A stretch of DNA of 64,000 nucleotides from Clostridium sp. (GTDB taxonomy: Bacteria > Bacillota > Clostridia > Lachnospirales > Lachnospiraceae), in the NCBI GenBank assembly GCA_018377235.1, contig JAGZZT010000011.1, positions 8,640 to 72,639 of the forward strand, in the 5' to 3' direction. A program made the translations under genes and the position numbers. Positions within the stretch are counted from its first letter, which is position 1, and each line of letters begins with the position of its first letter. Under the pieces are notes generated by a model. The model saw only the letters and a program-made list of their open reading frames with translations. It did not search any database and was not told the DNA's origin. Shown here in pieces: positions 60,449 through 64,000 of the stretch.

Positions 60449-60826
60449 ATGAAACAGGTAATCAGCACAGAGAAAGCGCCGGCAGCTATCGGACCATATT
60501 CCCAGGCTATCGAGGTAAACGGAATGGTTTATACTTCCGGACAGATCCCTGTTAATCCTGAGACAGGAGAGATTGCAGAGACTATCGAAGGTCAGGCCAG
60601 ACAGGTGATGGAGAATGTGAAGAACCTTCTTGCCGCAGCGGGAGCTAGCATGGATCAGGTAATTAAAACTACAGTATTCATTAAAGACATGGATGACTTT
60701 GGAAAAATCAATGAGATTTATGCCGAGTATTTTAAAGGCGCCTGCCCTGCCAGATCCTGTGTGGAGGTGGCGAGACTTCCCAAGGACGTTTTAATGGAGA
60801 TGGAGGCAGTGGCAGCGAAACAGTAA
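60449..60826 (+). CDS. ridA: RidA-family imine/enamine deaminase
   Basis: A 125-residue RidA. Family residues are in place: AIGPYSQAIEVNGMVYTSGQIPV near residues 14-35, and the active-site Arg/Cys/Glu region ACPARSCVEVARLPKDVLMEMEAVA near the C-terminus (Arg about 103, Glu about 118). It speeds hydrolysis of reactive 2-aminoacrylate-type intermediates made by PLP enzymes. AGGAGG ribosome binding site. Confidence 0.95.
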   Translation: MKQVISTEKAPAAIGPYSQAIEVNGMVYTSGQIPVNPETGEIAETIEGQARQVMENVKNLLAAAGASMDQVIKTTVFIKDMDDFGKINEIYAEYFKGACPARSCVEVARLPKDVLMEMEAVAAKQ

Positions 60827-60866
60827 GAAAATAAGGCGGAATCGCAGAATTGCCTAGATTTCATTA

Positions 60867-60898
60867 AACCCTCAGAGAGAATCTCTCTGGGGGTTTTT
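60867..60898 (+). terminator. ridA terminator
   Basis: AACCC and CAGAGA arms (60867-60878) pair with TCTCTG and GGGTT (60884-60895), followed by TTT. It also faces the end of the convergent flippase gene. Confidence 0.8.
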
Positions 60899-60945
60899 CA
60901 AATGGAAGGAACGGCAGGACAGTTTCTCAAAAGCTCAGGCAGAAA

Positions 60946-62466
60946 CTAAAAGCTCCTTTTTTTATGCATCCGCCACAGCATCCCTCCATATCCGGCGCTG
61001 ATGACAGCCCCCTGCCCTGCCAGGCGCAGGAATCCGTTCATTCCAGCTGCCTCAAGCCCTGCCAGGACGGGAGTGCAGAGCTTCAGAAGTCCTACAGCCG
61101 TAGCCAGGCACAGGCAGGGTTTTATAATCATTTCTAAGGGCTCTATGGAAACAGGAACCTCTTTATTCAGGCTGATCAGGTGGAGAAGGGCCAGCAGCAG
61201 CTCGCTGAGAAGGAGACCGTAAAAATAGGCACGCATTCCCAGCTGGGGAATTCCAAATACTACGAAGGCCAGATTGAGCAGCATGGAGACCGCGTTGTGG
61301 AGAAAGACGGAGGAGGTTTTTCCGAGTCCATTTAAAATGCTTCCCATAGTAGTGGAAATGTACATAAAAGGACAGAGCCATGCCAGAATAGAAATATATT
61401 GTCCGGCTGTTTTGCTGCGAAATACAGTCATTCCCAGCTCCGATCCCAGAAGCGTGAACAGGCCGATACAGAAAATTCCCATGTAAAGGCTGTAGCGCAG
61501 TGACATGGATATGGTATGTTCAATCTGGCTGCTGTTTTCCTGGGCCTGTGCCTCCGCCACAGTGGGGAGCAGCACTACAGCCAGAGAATTGGTGACGGCG
61601 GAGGGAAAGAAAATAAATGGTAGGGCCATGCCGGTCAGGACACCGTACATACTCAAAGCGTCCGAATGGCTCAGACCGAAGGCAATCAGCCGATTGGGCA
61701 CGAAAATAGCTTCCAGGCTTTGAAGGCAGTTTAAAATCAGCCGGTTTCCCATGAGAGGAACAGCCATGGCCATGAGAGGTCCGGCCATATGGAAAAAAGA
61801 CAGCTGTCTGTTTTTTTGCTTCCTGTCAGTGCTCTTTTCCCGCCTGCCTGTTTCTGATACCGCGTAAACCAGATAACTGTAGACGGCAGAGGCCGCTTCG
61901 CCAATCATCATGCCCCAGACGGCTATGGAGACTGTAATCGGACGGCCGTTTTCAGTCAGCACCTGCGCCATAAGAAATACGGCTCCCATACGGATCAGCT
62001 GTTCTGCCATTTGAGACAGTGCCGGAACGGCAGTCCGCTTCATACCATAATAGTAGCCACAGATACAGGCATGGATGGAGGAAAACGGGATGGACAAAGC
62101 CATGATAGGCAGCAGAGGACTGCAGGCAGGCTCTAAAAGGACGAAACGGGCCAGAACAGGAGCAGCCTGCCAGATAAGCAGAGAAAAAACGGCAGAGATG
62201 GACAGAGAAATGAACAGTCCTGTCCTGAGTGCGGCTCTTCCCGCCTGCTGGTCTCTGGCTACCAGGCGTGATATGGAAGTCTGGATGGCTCCGCAGCAGA
62301 GGGCAAAGGCAATAGAGTGGATGGGAAATACCATTTGATAGATACCCAGCCCTTCTGCTCCGATGGTTCTGGACAGAAAAATACGGTAAAAAAATCCTAG
62401 AATGCGGCTTAGAAATCCGGCGCCTGTCAAAAGAATCGTTCCTGTAATTAAGGGATTTTTTTTCAT
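60946..62466 (-). CDS. SpoVB/MurJ-like polysaccharide or lipid-linked precursor flippase
   Basis: A 506-residue membrane protein with about 14 segments, of the MOP superfamily branch holding SpoVB and MurJ. The N-terminus LITGTILLTGAGFLSRILGF and RIFLSRTIGAEGLGIYQMVFP match this branch closely. These proteins move lipid-linked sugar precursors across the membrane for peptidoglycan or polysaccharide assembly. Whether it acts in spore cortex formation or elsewhere is not shown; no sporulation genes are nearby. Divergent from nifS; a gap of about 150 bases holds promoters. Confidence 0.88.
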   Translation of the reverse strand: MKKNPLITGTILLTGAGFLSRILGFFYRIFLSRTIGAEGLGIYQMVFPIHSIAFALCCGAIQTSISRLVARDQQAGRAALRTGLFISLSISAVFSLLIWQAAPVLARFVLLEPACSPLLPIMALSIPFSSIHACICGYYYGMKRTAVPALSQMAEQLIRMGAVFLMAQVLTENGRPITVSIAVWGMMIGEAASAVYSYLVYAVSETGRREKSTDRKQKNRQLSFFHMAGPLMAMAVPLMGNRLILNCLQSLEAIFVPNRLIAFGLSHSDALSMYGVLTGMALPFIFFPSAVTNSLAVVLLPTVAEAQAQENSSQIEHTISMSLRYSLYMGIFCIGLFTLLGSELGMTVFRSKTAGQYISILAWLCPFMYISTTMGSILNGLGKTSSVFLHNAVSMLLNLAFVVFGIPQLGMRAYFYGLLLSELLLALLHLISLNKEVPVSIEPLEMIIKPCLCLATAVGLLKLCTPVLAGLEAAGMNGFLRLAGQGAVISAGYGGMLWRMHKKRSF

Positions 62467-62527
62467 AAAAACACCCGGTACGGGGAATTAATATTATTAT
62501 ATTTTTATAAATAAGAATTATTACTAC

Positions 62528-62555
62528 TTGTGTTTCCCAGAAATTTCTATATAAT
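62528..62555 (+). promoter_or_regulatory. nifS promoter
   Basis: TTGTGT (62528-62533), 16-base spacer, TATAAT (62550-62555). Confidence 0.6.
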
Positions 62556-62617
62556 AGTAAACGTAGATGAAGCTTTTACCTTTATTTCTACAAAATAAAA
62601 CGAAAGGCGGATTTAAA

Positions 62618-63802
62618 ATGAAACAGGTTATTTATCTTGACAATGCGGCGACAACGAAAGCGCGTCCAGAGGTAGTGGAGGCTATGCTTCCGTATTTCAC
62701 AGAACAGTATGGAAACCCTTCCTCTGTCTATGATTTTTCAGCAGGCCCCAAGAAGGCTATTGCAGACGCCAGAGAGACCATTGCAAAGTCCTTGGGCGCT
62801 AAGGCAAATGAGATTTACTTTACCGCAGGAGGAACTGAGTCTGACAACTGGGCCTTAGTAGCTACGGCAGAGGCTTATCAGGCAAAGGGAAAACACATTA
62901 TTACATCGAAAATAGAGCATCATGCCATTCTTCACACCTGTCAGTACCTGGAGAGCAGAGGCTTTGAGGTGACATACCTGGATGTGGATGAAAACGGCGT
63001 TGTAAAATTAGAGGAGCTTAAGAAGGCTATCCGTCCGGATACCATTTTAATCTCCATTATGTTTGCGAACAATGAGATTGGAACAATTCAGCCTATTAAG
63101 GAAATCGGCGCGATTGCCAGGGAACATGGAATTTTGTTCCACACAGATGCAGTGCAGGCTTTCGGACATCTCCCCATTCAGGTAGATGAGTGCTGCATTG
63201 ACATGCTCAGCGCCAGCGGACACAAGCTGAACGGCCCCAGAGGAATCGGTTTCCTCTACATCAGAACAGGTGTGAAGTCACGTTCCTTTATCCATGGTGG
63301 AGCCCAGGAGAGAAAGCGCCGTGGAGGTACGGAGAATACTCCCGGAATCGTGGGACTTGCCAAGGCGTGCGAGATTGCCATGGCTACCATGGAGGAACGT
63401 ACAGGCAGGGAGAGAGAACTGAGAGATTATCTCATTGACCGGGTTCTGAAGGAGGTTCCTTATACAAGGCTGAATGGTCATCCAGTAAACCGACTTTCCA
63501 ATAACGCAAACTTTGCGTTTCAGTTTATTGAGGGAGAATCTCTTTTAATCATGCTTGATATGGATGGTATCTGCGGTTCCAGCGGCTCTGCATGTACCTC
63601 AGGTTCTCTCGATCCGTCCCATGTGCTGTTAGCCATCGGACTGCCCCATGAGATTGCCCATGGCTCTCTGCGTCTTACTTTAAATGAAGAGATTACAAAG
63701 GAACAGTTAGACTATACTGTGGAGAGCATTAAGAAGATTGTGGAGAGGCTCCGCTCCATGTCACCGCTTTATGAGGATTTTGTTAAACGCCAGAACAGAT
63801 AA
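62618..63802 (+). CDS. nifS: Cysteine desulfurase NifS
   Basis: A 394-residue PLP enzyme. The start at 62618 (MKQVIYLDNAATTKARPEVV) follows AAAGGCGG. The cofactor lysine is in ASGHKLNGPRG near residue 203, IEHHAILHTC near 100, and the catalytic cysteine in the GSACTSGSLDP loop near 325, of the NifS/IscS type with a long loop. It takes sulfur from cysteine for Fe-S cluster assembly. The partner scaffold (nifU) would be expected downstream; none starts within the last 198 bases of the window. Confidence 0.94.
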   Translation: MKQVIYLDNAATTKARPEVVEAMLPYFTEQYGNPSSVYDFSAGPKKAIADARETIAKSLGAKANEIYFTAGGTESDNWALVATAEAYQAKGKHIITSKIEHHAILHTCQYLESRGFEVTYLDVDENGVVKLEELKKAIRPDTILISIMFANNEIGTIQPIKEIGAIAREHGILFHTDAVQAFGHLPIQVDECCIDMLSASGHKLNGPRGIGFLYIRTGVKSRSFIHGGAQERKRRGGTENTPGIVGLAKACEIAMATMEERTGRERELRDYLIDRVLKEVPYTRLNGHPVNRLSNNANFAFQFIEGESLLIMLDMDGICGSSGSACTSGSLDPSHVLLAIGLPHEIAHGSLRLTLNEEITKEQLDYTVESIKKIVERLRSMSPLYEDFVKRQNR

Positions 63803-64000
63803 AGATATTAGCCAGAGGAACACTGGCCAGGCGGAGGCAGACGGCTGAAACAGGACAAAAAATGCGAAATAAGTCACAATTTAGTTATAGATGAAACAGA
63901 ATAGCATTCTGGTGATATGTCAAGAACTTTTTGAAAAAGATTTTGATATGTTTTTCAGAAAAAAGGGTAACTTTAACAGACCTTCGGATATGCTTTGCAC
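63803..64000. other. Non-coding end of the window
   Basis: AT-rich sequence after nifS with no open frame of note, no clear terminator and no confident promoter. It may hold the start region of the next gene beyond the edge. Confidence 0.4.

Overview
The window looks like a chromosomal segment of an anaerobic gut-type Firmicute, most likely Lachnospiraceae (Clostridium cluster XIVa). This is an inference from strong AGGAGG-type ribosome binding sites, sigma-A promoters of the TTGACA-17-TATAAT kind, moderate GC content, tRNA genes without an encoded CCA, and family content typical of that group: DUF5721, DUF4358 with DHHW and MBOAT, FliB-like proteins and a CIRCE element. I see no rRNA, CRISPR array, integrase, transposase or prophage module, so most of the window reads as core chromosome with a few accessory pieces.

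Layout. 0-1.5 kb: 3' part of a GmrSD/DUF262-type restriction protein cut by the window edge. 1.5-8.3 kb: a cysteine desulfidase/serine dehydratase-like enzyme divergent from a LysR regulator, then a uroporphyrinogen-decarboxylase-superfamily protein divergent from a complete tripartite tricarboxylate transporter (tctC, tctB, tctA). The shared intergenic region carries two related candidate operators. 8.4-13.2 kb: a membrane protein with Asp-box repeats, and an O-acetylation operon (DUF4358 lipoprotein, MBOAT, AlgX-like DHHW protein). 13.3-22.8 kb: a 1-Cys peroxiredoxin, a FliB-like Fe-S protein, a fused EndoQ nuclease/UvrD helicase, Maf, a HAD phosphatase, a parvulin-type lipoprotein and a GH3 hexosaminidase. 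22.9-33.9 kb: M18 and M14 peptidases, htpG under CIRCE, an ArsR/nitroreductase pair, a small XRE regulator facing a DUF5348 protein, DegV, CapA and a YhcC-type radical SAM protein. 34.2-38.5 kb: galactokinase, an AlkD-like protein, a cytidylate-kinase-like protein, and a MATE exporter behind a candidate attenuator.

38.5-51.2 kb is the most coherent system: a nucleoside uptake and breakdown locus. A three-domain LacI-ribokinase fusion is divergent from an operon holding a BMP-type lipoprotein, an ABC ATPase broken by one extra A in an A7 tract, two permeases, a nucleoside hydrolase, an M20 hydrolase, a GATase1-like protein and a free-standing ribokinase. A terminator follows, then a second M20 hydrolase. 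The inferred flow is nucleoside import, hydrolysis to base plus ribose, and ribose phosphorylation.

51.3-64 kb: clpS-clpA, a second FliB-like protein, a DedA protein, tRNA-Arg(CCG), a membrane-anchored unknown, queA followed by a triplicated terminator arm, tRNA-Gln(CTG), an acyl-ACP thioesterase, a CvfB-like S1 protein, ridA, a SpoVB/MurJ-like flippase, and a NifS cysteine desulfurase near the right edge.
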